6,663 nucleotides of DNA from an uncultured Anaerosacchariphilus sp. (GTDB lineage Bacteria > Bacillota > Clostridia > Lachnospirales > Lachnospiraceae): positions 1 through 6,663 of the forward strand of contig CAKROP010000121.1 in assembly GCA_934373375.1 (NCBI GenBank). The letters run 5' to 3'. The position numbers were made by a program, and so were the translations under genes. Below the pieces are notes generated by a model that had not been told where the DNA came from, did no database searches, and was given only the letters and a program-made list of their open reading frames with translations. This document shows, piece by piece, positions 1 through 6,663 of the stretch (positions are counted from its first letter, which is position 1; each line of letters opens with the position of its first letter).

Positions 1-1
1 G

Positions 2-10
2 TGCTACAAT
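2..10 (+). promoter_or_regulatory. Putative extended -10 promoter element upstream of the helicase gene
   Basis: TGC followed by TACAAT (TG at 2-3, hexamer at 5-10) matches an extended -10 element, with five of six hexamer bases agreeing with TATAAT. A transcript would start near position 17 and leave a leader of about 55 nt before the ATG at 72. Any -35 element lies outside the window, so this rests on the -10 alone. Confidence 0.35.
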
Positions 11-71
11 ATATTTTTAGAGAACAGCGGGTGGTGAAAGCCAACCGGGAAAAAGCAGGGGAGACCGATAC

Positions 72-2438
72 ATGGAAGAGACAAGACCGCAGATCCGCAT
101 TTCCGTGCGGGACCTGGTGGAATTTATTCTCCGATCCGGAGATTTGGACAATCGAACAGGAGCAAAGACGGATCTGGAAGCCATGCAGGCCGGCGGGCGG
201 CTCCACCGGAAGATCCAGCGGCGGATGGGCGCGCATTATACCGCTGAGGCTGTCCTTAAGCTTCTGGTTCCCATGGGTGACTTCGACTGCCTGGTGGAAG
301 GGCGGGCCGACGGAATCTTTACGGAGGACGGGAAGGTCTACATTGACGAGATTAAGGGCATGTACCGGGATGTGATGCTTCTGGAGGAGCCTGTCCCCGT
401 GCATCTGGCCCAGGCGCTCTGCTACGCCTGCATTTATATGAGACAGCAGGAACTGCCCCGGATTGGCGTCCAGATGACCTATGGCAACCTGGAGACCGGG
501 GAACTGAGGTATTTTCGCTCAGAGCATAAGAAAGAAGAATTGGATGCCTGGTTTGATGAGCTGATGGCCCGCTATGAGAAATGGGCCCGGTTCCAGTACG
601 CGTGGAAGCAGATCCGAAAAGCCAGCATCCGGCCTCTGGAATTCCCCTTTGCCTATCGGGAAGGGCAGCGGGATCTGGCGGCGGGCGTGTACCGGACCAT
701 TGCCCGGGGAAAACGGCTTTTTATTCAGGCGCCCACCGGCGTCGGCAAGACCATTTCTACGATATTCCCGGCGGTGAAGGCCGTGGGCGAGGATCTGGGC
801 GACCGCATCTTTTACCTGACGGCCAAGACGGTCACCCGGACCGTGGCCGAGGAAGCCTTCGGAATCTTACGGACTCAGGGCCTGCGCCTGAAGGCGGTGA
901 CCCTGACGGCGAAGGAAAAGCTCTGTATCTGCGGGACCCCGGACTGCAATCCGGACGCCTGCCCCTACGCAAAAGGGCATTTCGACCGGATCAACGATGC
1001 GGTCTATGAGCTGTTGACGACCGGCCCGGACGCACTCGACCGTGAACTTCTGCTCTCTCAGGCGGAGCGGCACCGGGTCTGTCCCTTTGAGCTGAGCCTG
1101 GACACAGCGACCTGGACCGACGCCATTATCTGCGATTACAATTATGTCTTTGATCCGAACGCGCGCCTGAAGCGCTTCTTCGGCGAGGGTGTGAAGGGCG
1201 ATTACCTGTTCCTCATCGATGAGGCCCACAACCTGGTGGAGCGGGGGAGGGAGATGTTTAGCGCGCGCCTTTGCAAAGAGGATTTTCTGGAGCTGAAGCG
1301 GGCGTTAAAGGGCCGGGATAAAAAGGCTGAACGTCTGCTGGATCGCTGCAATAAGTATCTGTTGGGTTTGAAGCGGGAGTGCGAGACCTGGCAGCTTCAT
1401 GAGAACATCGATCCGCTGATTCTGCTTGCGCTGTCCCTGTCCACGGAGCTGGACCGCCTGCGTGAGGAGGGGCTGGAGCCGGAGCTGGACGCACAGGTGC
1501 TGGAATTCTGGTTTACTCTGCGTGATTTCCTGAATACGGCGGATCTGCTGGATGAAAATTATGTGATCTACAGCGAACTGGGGGAGAATGGAAACTTCTA
1601 TCTGAAGCTCTACTGCGTGGAGACTGCAGAGAACATCCGCGCCTGTCTGGATAAGGGGCGGGCCGCCGTCTTTTTCTCGGCCACCCTGCTTCCTATGCCC
1701 TATTATAAGCATCTGTTGGGGGCGGAGGATGATTACGCGGTCTACGCCCGGTCGCCCTTCAGGCCGGAGAAGCGGCTGCTTCTCCTGGGGCAGGATGTGA
1801 GCAGCCGCTATACCCGCCGGAACCGCAGCGAGTATGAGCGGATAGCCGCGTATCTGAAGCAGATGAGCAGCGCGCGGATGGGACATTACCTGGCCTTTTT
1901 CCCATCCTACCGGATGATGGAGGATATCTACGATCTCTATCTGGAGCTGGATGAGGGCCGGACCGAGTGTGTCATTCAGCAAAGCGGCATGGGGGAAGCA
2001 CAGCGGGAGGCCTTCTTAAGCCGTTTCCGGGAACCGGCCTGTACCCGCAGTCTCCTGGGCTTCTGCGTGTTGGGCGGTATCTTCTCCGAGGGCATCGACC
2101 TGAAGGGGGAGAGTCTCATCGGGGCCGCCATCGTGGGGACGGGCCTGCCCCAGATCTGCAATGAGCGGGAAATCCTGCGGCAGTATTATGAGGGAAGGCA
2201 GATGGACGGCTTCGCCTACGCCTATCGTTATCCGGGCATGAATAAGGTGCTGCAGGCCGCAGGGCGGGTCATACGAACCGAGGAGGATCTGGGCGTGGTA
2301 TTGCTTCTGGACGACCGCTTTGGGACAGCCGAATACACGCGCATGTTTCCGCTGGAGTGGAGCGGCGTGCAGGGGTGCCGGAGCCGGGATGTGGGAGAGC
2401 AGATTGAAGCATTCTGGGAGAAGCAGGAAAAAGAATAG
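72..2438 (+). CDS. XPD/DinG-family Fe-S DNA helicase with N-terminal PD-(D/E)XK nuclease domain
   Basis: A 788-residue superfamily 2 DNA helicase of the Rad3/XPD/DinG group, expected to unwind DNA 5'-3' in the cytoplasm during repair or replication. The N-terminal part looks like a RecB/Cas4-type nuclease: H45, D80 in EGRAD, E93-x-K95 in DEIK, and QxxxY at Q114-Y118. Helicase motifs follow in order: a Q-motif-like stretch near Q199, Walker A APTGVGKT (220-227), DEAH (383-386), SAT (536-538), FSEGIDLKGE (671-680) and motif VI QAAGRVIR (728-735). Cysteines C285, C287, C292, C297 and C337 (in CPF) lie between Walker A and DEAH, where XPD/DinG proteins carry a 4Fe-4S cluster. The start at 72 has AGGGGAG at 57-63, 8 nt upstream. 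The gene is intact and ends in TAG. The helicase assignment is firm; nuclease activity is inferred from motifs. It is not plain DinG, so no symbol is given. Confidence 0.93.
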   Translation: MEETRPQIRISVRDLVEFILRSGDLDNRTGAKTDLEAMQAGGRLHRKIQRRMGAHYTAEAVLKLLVPMGDFDCLVEGRADGIFTEDGKVYIDEIKGMYRDVMLLEEPVPVHLAQALCYACIYMRQQELPRIGVQMTYGNLETGELRYFRSEHKKEELDAWFDELMARYEKWARFQYAWKQIRKASIRPLEFPFAYREGQRDLAAGVYRTIARGKRLFIQAPTGVGKTISTIFPAVKAVGEDLGDRIFYLTAKTVTRTVAEEAFGILRTQGLRLKAVTLTAKEKLCICGTPDCNPDACPYAKGHFDRINDAVYELLTTGPDALDRELLLSQAERHRVCPFELSLDTATWTDAIICDYNYVFDPNARLKRFFGEGVKGDYLFLIDEAHNLVERGREMFSARLCKEDFLELKRALKGRDKKAERLLDRCNKYLLGLKRECETWQLHENIDPLILLALSLSTELDRLREEGLEPELDAQVLEFWFTLRDFLNTADLLDENYVIYSELGENGNFYLKLYCVETAENIRACLDKGRAAVFFSATLLPMPYYKHLLGAEDDYAVYARSPFRPEKRLLLLGQDVSSRYTRRNRSEYERIAAYLKQMSSARMGHYLAFFPSYRMMEDIYDLYLELDEGRTECVIQQSGMGEAQREAFLSRFREPACTRSLLGFCVLGGIFSEGIDLKGESLIGAAIVGTGLPQICNEREILRQYYEGRQMDGFAYAYRYPGMNKVLQAAGRVIRTEEDLGVVLLLDDRFGTAEYTRMFPLEWSGVQGCRSRDVGEQIEAFWEKQEKE

Positions 2439-2476
2439 AATAAATGCAGTGTGGATATTTATTGCGATGAATACAG

Positions 2477-2524
2477 AAAACACCGATAAGTATGTTTGAG
2501 GTTAAGACTACTTACCGGTGTTTT
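2477..2524. terminator. Probable bidirectional terminator between convergent genes
   Basis: Arms 2477-2492 and 2509-2524 form a 16-bp stem around a 16-nt loop. Read on the plus strand there is one A·C mismatch (2486/2515), and the right arm runs into five T's (2521-2525). Read on the minus strand that position becomes a G·U pair, so the stem is unbroken, but the U-tract is only four and lies within the stem. It sits 38 nt after the helicase stop and 44 nt after the LysR stop, as expected for a terminator shared by converging genes. Confidence 0.75.
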
Positions 2525-2568
2525 TCATATATTGCCTGTATAAGAAATATATTTCGCCTTACTTTTTA

Positions 2569-3450
2569 CTATGCAGTAAAATACTCCAGAAACTGCTTTG
2601 CAGCAGGACTCAGCGGCAGCTGCTCACTGTGCACCAGCATCAGCTGCCGGCTAGGCAGCTCTTCCGCCAGTGTCAACGGGAACAGATCGCTGGAATGGTT
2701 GGGCAGGCAGTAATCCGGCACGAAAGCAATGCCCAGACCAATGGTCGCCAGGTCCAGCAGCAGATCATTACTGGAAAGCTCGATTTCCGGCACCAGATCC
2801 AGCTGATGCTGCTGGAACAGGGCATGCAGATATTCGCTGGTGGTACTCTTGCGATCCAGCATCAGAATCGGATAGTTCAGAAGCTCCCGGAAACTCAATT
2901 TCTGATTTTCCAGATTAAAATAATTCCGGTTGGCAATAAAGACATCCTGAAAGCTGCGGACTTTTGTCATATGTCCGGTATTGCCCAGCCTGGAATTAGG
3001 GTAATTGGTAAAAATCAAATCCACCTGACCACTTTCCAGAAGATCCACGCAGCCAATGGAGGTATTGTTGGTAACCTTGATATGGATTCCGGGAAATTCC
3101 CTGTGGAACCGGCTCAGGAAAGGTCCCAGAAAATACCGGCAGATGGTGTCGCTGGCGCCGATGCGCAGCTGGCCGCCGCCCAGGGAATTGGCCTCCATAA
3201 TCTGATTTTCACCCCGTTTTATCAGGTTGATGGCAGGCTCGATATGGCGCAGCAGAATCTCACCCTCAGGGGTCAGCTGCACCCGCTTTGTGCTCCGGAT
3301 AAAGAGGTTCTGGTTCAGCTTCTTTTCCAGTACCTTGATGGACTGGCTCACCGCCGACTGAGAGATAAAGAGCTGCTTGGATGCTTCGGAGAAGCTTAAG
3401 GTTACAGCCACATGATAGAAGACCTTGTAAAGCTCGTAATTGATATCCAT
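2569..3450 (-). CDS. LysR-type transcriptional regulator
   Basis: A 293-residue protein of typical LysR-family length. Residues 1-65 are the winged helix-turn-helix DNA-binding domain, with the family signature around residues 21-62 (SEASKQLFISQSAVSQSIKVL, then LF..RS and LTPEG). A linker helix follows at about 65-88. From about 93 (QLRIGAS) to 290 is the periplasmic-binding-protein-like effector domain, including VDLIFTN (143-149) and IGLGIAFVPDY (237-247). It would act in the cytoplasm as a ligand-responsive activator or repressor; the ligand cannot be read from sequence. A longer in-frame ATG at 3492 exists, but the start at 3450 is preferred: it has AAGGAG seven nt upstream and matches the usual LysR N-terminus. 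It is the second gene of an operon with the membrane protein and has no divergent neighbour next to it, which is the more common LysR arrangement. It ends in TAG. Confidence 0.93.
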   Translation of the reverse strand: MDINYELYKVFYHVAVTLSFSEASKQLFISQSAVSQSIKVLEKKLNQNLFIRSTKRVQLTPEGEILLRHIEPAINLIKRGENQIMEANSLGGGQLRIGASDTICRYFLGPFLSRFHREFPGIHIKVTNNTSIGCVDLLESGQVDLIFTNYPNSRLGNTGHMTKVRSFQDVFIANRNYFNLENQKLSFRELLNYPILMLDRKSTTSEYLHALFQQHQLDLVPEIELSSNDLLLDLATIGLGIAFVPDYCLPNHSSDLFPLTLAEELPSRQLMLVHSEQLPLSPAAKQFLEYFTA

Positions 3451-3454
3451 GAAA

Positions 3455-5710
3455 TCACTCCTTCTTTTTCTGATATGCCGACAGAAGCGCAAGGGCCAGA
3501 AGGCCGAGGGCAGTCAGCAGGGAAATTGCGTCGCCCGCCCGGAACAGGGCCGGAAGGGTAAAACGAATCGTGACAGTACCGTGCGTCTGTTCCGGAAGCG
3601 TGACGCGAAGCCGAACAAGGGTATCGCTGACGCCGGTGGAAAGCTTCTGTCCGGATTCATCCTGAGCCCGGTAATAAGGGTAATAGTTAAAGGGCACATC
3701 CACATAGGAATCGGAAGCGCCGCTGCTGTTTTCATAGGTGAAAGAAGCGCAGGTGCCGTTTCTGGAAACATTGGTCAGCGCAACACCTTCGGACGCGGTG
3801 AAGGTGATGTCCTGGCTGCGAAGCTCCCGGGTACTGAAATAGGCTCCGTCATCGGAAATCAGGTACAGCACGTCTGTGGTCTGAATCTGATCCAGCTGAT
3901 TTTCCGCTGTGGCAAAGCTGTCCGCTTCATTGACATAGCTGCTGAAATAAGCTCCTGCGGACCAGGTCAGGAAGAGGGCGCAGCCGAAAAATAAAAGCTT
4001 CTGACCGGAGCGCTCCCGGAAATAGCCGCAGACAGCGATAGCTGATACCACGCAGAGAAACAGCGTCGCAAAGGTCAGAAACCGGGAGGAAAACTGAATA
4101 GCCCCGGCTACGCGGTTAATGAGCCCAATCCGCTGCAGCCGCTCCCAGGGGAAATAAATGGTAGAGGCGTAGACGGACAGCCAGCCAAATACCATGCACC
4201 AGGTACCAAGCTTTCTCTGAAAAGCCGGAAGCCGGTTTTTCCTGCGGAAGCAGAGGGCGAGGAACAGCAGGCTTCCCATTAGCAGGAGAAGACCTAGGGA
4301 ATAAGGCATTTCCCCGGCAATGGAGCCCCGACCGAGAGCGTCGCCTGCGGGATTTAAGAGACCGACGTCAAAGAGCTGGATGCCGTACAGGGAATAGCCG
4401 GCCAGATTGCGGGTGTCGTCAAGCAATACCAGCGGGTACCGCATCAAATCGAGGAAGGGCAGAATGGACCACAGGTTCAGAAGCACCGTGACGCCGCCCG
4501 CGAGTACAATATGAAGCAGCCGCTTCCGGTCCTTCAGACGGGGCAGGCTAAGCAGAGCGAACAGTACCGCAAAGCCCAGAGCCAGCTCGGTGGAAATCAT
4601 GTGGGACTGAAAAAGTGCGGTGAAAGCCAGCACAGCAGTCAGCCATTTCTTATAATTCCCATAGAAAAGCTGGTACATGCCGAGCATCAGCAATGGCAGG
4701 AAAACGGTCGCCAGAATCTCGCCCACAGCAGAGCGGGTGTAGAGATTGATGAGCCGGTAAGCCGACAGGGTATAGAAAAACGCGGCGGTCATGCCAAGCT
4801 TTCGGGAGCGGCACAGGCGGGAAAAAGCGTAATATGCCACGCCTGCTGTAGCCAGGTTTACACAGAACAGAAGCAGCCGGTAGCAGCCGATGGGGGACAT
4901 GCCAAGCCGAATCAGCAGTGCGAAGGGATACAGGAAAAATTCTGAATAAAAAGTCGGATTCATATAACCAAAGCCCCGGAACAGTCCGGAATGGATGCGC
5001 ACCGGAAGCTGGGTAAACAAATCCTGAGCCAGATAAAAGAGACGGCTGTAGTGGAAGAACATGTCATGGCCGTTTAAAAGCCAGGGCAGGGTCAGCGGCA
5101 TGGAAGACCAGACAGACGCAAAAGCCAGCGTAATCAGGATCTCCGGCCGGATGCTCCGGCGGGTCCGGTACAGCAGAAGCAGGCAGGAGGCCAGCAGTAA
5201 AAGCGCAGCCAGAATCAGCGGATCCCGGTAGATGCCCCGATCGGAGAGCAGATAGATGCCCCGGAAGGTAAGGGAATTTTCTGCCAGCACGCGGAACTGT
5301 ACGCAGGTCAGGGAGTCGTCCAGGGTAAAGGACAGGGTCACTTCTTCCTGTCCGGGCTCCACAGGAGCCTCATTCAGCACGCGTCCGGAGGTATTGTCAG
5401 AATTCAGATACAGGGGATCGTATACCTGTACAGTGCTGCCGTCCGCATCGGCTGTGACGGCAAAGGTCAGATGATAAGTCCCCTTTTTTAAATAATGGCC
5501 GTCACTGGTGAGTGGGACGGAACCGGCGCCCCCGGGAATAGTCAGCGTCTCATTTTCCACAGTGACGATACCGATGGCGTCTTCCGGATAGTTCATTTCC
5601 TCACAGGTAAAATTGCGCTCCACATAATCGGTGAACGGAGCAGCCAGAATCATAACAAGCAGAACCAGCGTAAAGAAAAGCTGGCCCCGGAATTTCAGCA
5701 GCTGTTTCAT
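3455..5710 (-). CDS. Large multi-spanning membrane protein, GT-C/PTPS-related or YfhO-like
   Basis: A 751-residue integral membrane protein. After an N-terminal transmembrane segment (about 10-27), residues 30-155 form a β-rich soluble domain, probably outside the cell and resembling a carbohydrate-binding fold. Many hydrophobic segments follow, at about 163-181, 191-211, 256-295, 305-350, 357-390, 398-420, 470-487, 503-520, 545-563 and 571-588. A second β-rich soluble region spans about 590-715, and a final membrane segment (about 721-745) ends in a lysine-rich tail. After the third membrane segment, NGHDMFFHYSR (213-223) and, further on, GFGYMNPTFYSEFFLYP (246-262) resemble the pattern of the 6-pyruvoyl-tetrahydropterin-synthase-related membrane family, with D216 where GT-C glycosyltransferases carry an acidic catalytic residue. 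Despite the family name, no pterin chemistry is implied. A role in modifying a cell-surface polysaccharide or lipid-linked sugar is inference. The start is supported by AAAGGAG just upstream (5717-5723). It is the first gene of an operon with the LysR regulator. Confidence 0.9.
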   Translation of the reverse strand: MKQLLKFRGQLFFTLVLLVMILAAPFTDYVERNFTCEEMNYPEDAIGIVTVENETLTIPGGAGSVPLTSDGHYLKKGTYHLTFAVTADADGSTVQVYDPLYLNSDNTSGRVLNEAPVEPGQEEVTLSFTLDDSLTCVQFRVLAENSLTFRGIYLLSDRGIYRDPLILAALLLLASCLLLLYRTRRSIRPEILITLAFASVWSSMPLTLPWLLNGHDMFFHYSRLFYLAQDLFTQLPVRIHSGLFRGFGYMNPTFYSEFFLYPFALLIRLGMSPIGCYRLLLFCVNLATAGVAYYAFSRLCRSRKLGMTAAFFYTLSAYRLINLYTRSAVGEILATVFLPLLMLGMYQLFYGNYKKWLTAVLAFTALFQSHMISTELALGFAVLFALLSLPRLKDRKRLLHIVLAGGVTVLLNLWSILPFLDLMRYPLVLLDDTRNLAGYSLYGIQLFDVGLLNPAGDALGRGSIAGEMPYSLGLLLLMGSLLFLALCFRRKNRLPAFQRKLGTWCMVFGWLSVYASTIYFPWERLQRIGLINRVAGAIQFSSRFLTFATLFLCVVSAIAVCGYFRERSGQKLLFFGCALFLTWSAGAYFSSYVNEADSFATAENQLDQIQTTDVLYLISDDGAYFSTRELRSQDITFTASEGVALTNVSRNGTCASFTYENSSGASDSYVDVPFNYYPYYRAQDESGQKLSTGVSDTLVRLRVTLPEQTHGTVTIRFTLPALFRAGDAISLLTALGLLALALLSAYQKKKE
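3458..3463 (-). promoter_or_regulatory. Ribosome binding site deciding the LysR start, inside the end of the upstream gene
   Basis: Read on the minus strand, AAGGAG forms the last two codons (Lys-Glu) of the membrane-protein gene, is followed at once by its TGA stop (3457-3455), and lies seven nt before the LysR ATG (3450-3448). This supports the 3450 start over the one at 3492 and suggests translational coupling of the two genes. Confidence 0.85.
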
Positions 5711-5753
5711 AAAAATCTCCTTTTTAATTAAGAAGTCAGATCTTGTTTTTTTC

Positions 5754-5762
5754 AGTATAACA
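5754..5762 (-). promoter_or_regulatory. Putative extended -10 promoter for the membrane protein/LysR operon
   Basis: On the minus strand TGT precedes TATACT (hexamer 5759-5754), an extended -10 with five of six consensus bases. The matching -35 position (5782-5777, TGGCTT, 17-nt spacer) is poor, which extended -10 promoters tolerate. Transcription would begin near 5747, leaving a leader of about 37 nt before the ATG at 5710. Confidence 0.5.
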
Positions 5763-5796
5763 CAGAAAAAGGAGAAAAGCCATTAGATAAAGTTAT

Positions 5797-5806
5797 AAAT
5801 TAATTT
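5797..5806. repeat. AT-only perfect palindrome in the divergent control region
   Basis: AAATTAATTT is a perfect 10-bp palindrome inside an AT-rich run (about 5794-5823). It lies upstream of both putative promoters, where an operator or UP-element-like sequence could sit. In such AT-rich DNA short palindromes arise easily by chance. Confidence 0.3.
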
Positions 5807-5858
5807 AAATATATTAATTATACTTATGGAAAGTTTTGTGCTAAGATGGAGACAGGAA

Positions 5859-5887
5859 TTGTTACAAGATGGATAATGTGGTATAAT
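5859..5887 (+). promoter_or_regulatory. Sigma-A-type promoter of purL
   Basis: The -35 element TTGTTA (5859-5864) and a perfect TATAAT -10 (5882-5887) are separated by 17 nt. TG at 5879-5880 makes the -10 extended. Transcription would start near 5894, giving a leader of about 49 nt, too short for a purine riboswitch. This is the best promoter match in the window. Confidence 0.8.
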
Positions 5888-5942
5888 TACGCGAAAGTGT
5901 ATGATACCGTGCTGAAATACTACCATTATTAGGAGGTCGGTT

Positions 5943-6663
5943 ATGAGCAACGTAAGAAGAATCTATGTGGAGAAAAAGGACGCTTTTGCCGTAAAGGCGG
6001 AGGAGCTTCGTGAGGAGATCCAGAGCTTCCTGGGAATTGAGGATGTAAAGGGCGTGCGGGTGCTGATCCGTTACGATGTGGAGAATATCTCTGACGAGGT
6101 ATTCGAGCGTGCCTGCCGGACGGTATTTTCCGAGCCGCCTGTGGATATTTTATATGAAGAGAGCTTTGAGACCGCACCGGACGCGAAGGTATTCAGCGTG
6201 GAGTACCTGCCGGGACAGTTCGACCAGAGAGCGGATTCCGCTGTGCAGTGCGTCCGTTTCCTGAAAGAGGACGAACAGCCGGTGATCCGCACCGCCACCA
6301 CCTACGTCATCGAGGGCGGCATTTCCGATGAAGAACTGGCTTCTATTAAGAGCTACTGCATCAATCCGGTAGATTCCCGGGAGGCAGCCGTGGAGAAGCC
6401 GGAGACCCTGGTGACCGTATTTGACGAGCCGGCGGACGTGAAGATTTTCGATGGCTTCTGCGATATGGACGAGGCCGCTTTAAAAGAGCTTTACAGCTCC
6501 CTGAATCTGGCCATGACCTTCCGCGATTTCCAGCACATTCAGAACTATTTCAGAGGCGAGGAACACAGAAATCCGTCCATGACCGAGATCCGCGTGCTGG
6601 ATACCTACTGGTCCGACCACTGCCGCCATACAACCTTCTCCACGGAGCTGACCGACGTAAGCT
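5943..6663 (+). CDS. purL: Phosphoribosylformylglycinamidine (FGAM) synthase, N-terminal part
   Basis: The first 240 codons of an open frame that runs off the window end. FGAM synthase converts formylglycinamide ribonucleotide, glutamine and ATP to FGAM, the fourth step of de novo purine synthesis, in the cytoplasm. The N-terminal region (about 1-80, MSNVRRIYVEKKDAFAVKA onwards) fits the PurS-like domain of single-chain enzymes. LPGQFDQRADSA (89-100) and DTYWSDHCRHTTF (220-232) are hallmark motifs; the latter is the start of the ATP-binding synthase domain, equivalent to the SEHC/SDHC motif elsewhere. The pattern matches the long clostridial/streptococcal form that usually also carries the glutaminase domain and reaches roughly 1,250 residues. 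AGGAGG (5931-5936) lies six nt before the ATG. It is transcribed divergently from the membrane-protein operon. The domains beyond residue 240 cannot be seen. Confidence 0.93.
   Translation, partial: MSNVRRIYVEKKDAFAVKAEELREEIQSFLGIEDVKGVRVLIRYDVENISDEVFERACRTVFSEPPVDILYEESFETAPDAKVFSVEYLPGQFDQRADSAVQCVRFLKEDEQPVIRTATTYVIEGGISDEELASIKSYCINPVDSREAAVEKPETLVTVFDEPADVKIFDGFCDMDEAALKELYSSLNLAMTFRDFQHIQNYFRGEEHRNPSMTEIRVLDTYWSDHCRHTTFSTELTDVS

Noticed and set aside
1..375. A GTG-initiated 124-codon frame overlapping the helicase start
   Set aside because: It starts at the window edge, overlaps the helicase nuclease domain in another frame, is Trp/Arg-rich and matches nothing recognisable.
1305..1982. 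A 225-codon open frame on the minus strand inside the helicase gene
   Set aside because: Low-complexity composition typical of an antisense shadow of a GC-rich gene, no domain, and full overlap with well-conserved helicase sequence.
2518..3399. A 293-codon open frame on the plus strand, antisense to the LysR gene
   Set aside because: It is a mirror of the LysR coding sequence, rich in Gln and His with no recognisable domain and no convincing ribosome binding site. It also begins inside the terminator hairpin. The LysR frame explains the region.
3451..3492. A 14-residue longer LysR start at 3492
   Set aside because: It would lie inside the membrane-protein gene, whereas the ATG at 3450 has AAGGAG at ideal spacing and gives the standard LysR N-terminus.
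4511..4945. A 144-codon plus-strand frame inside the membrane-protein gene
   Set aside because: It is antisense to clear transmembrane segments, is Gln- and His-rich, and has no domain or ribosome binding site of its own.
5888..5942. Purine or ZTP riboswitch in the purL leader
   Set aside because: The leader is only about 49 nt long and lacks the conserved core bases of either riboswitch. A PurR-type box was also not evident.

Overview
The window looks like chromosomal DNA of a low-to-moderate GC Gram-positive anaerobe, most likely a clostridium of the Lachnospiraceae type. Three things suggest this: strong AGGAGG-like ribosome binding sites, sigma-A promoters with extended -10 elements, and a long single-chain FGAM synthase of the clostridial/streptococcal kind. 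This is inferred from sequence character; no database search was possible. There is no sign of a mobile element, CRISPR array, tRNA or rRNA.

Layout: (1) 72-2438 (+) encodes a 788-residue Rad3/XPD/DinG-type iron-sulfur helicase with an N-terminal PD-(D/E)XK (RecB/Cas4-like) nuclease domain. (2) 2477-2524 is a long hairpin between convergent genes, probably a shared bidirectional terminator. (3) 2569-3450 (-) encodes a LysR-type regulator. (4) 3455-5710 (-) encodes a 751-residue multi-spanning membrane protein resembling GT-C-fold, PTPS-related/YfhO-like enzymes. Its stop codon lies 4 nt before the LysR start, so the two form one operon, read from 5710 towards 2569. (5) 5711-5942 is a 232-bp AT-rich divergent control region with one recognisable promoter in each direction. 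(6) 5943 to the window end (+) is the first 240 codons of purL, encoding phosphoribosylformylglycinamidine synthase.

The helicase (DNA repair), the envelope protein with its regulator, and purL (purine synthesis) do not form one pathway. The most distinctive features are the nuclease-helicase fusion and the membrane-protein/LysR pair with overlapping translation signals. No clearly new system is visible. The remaining observations are modest regulatory details.
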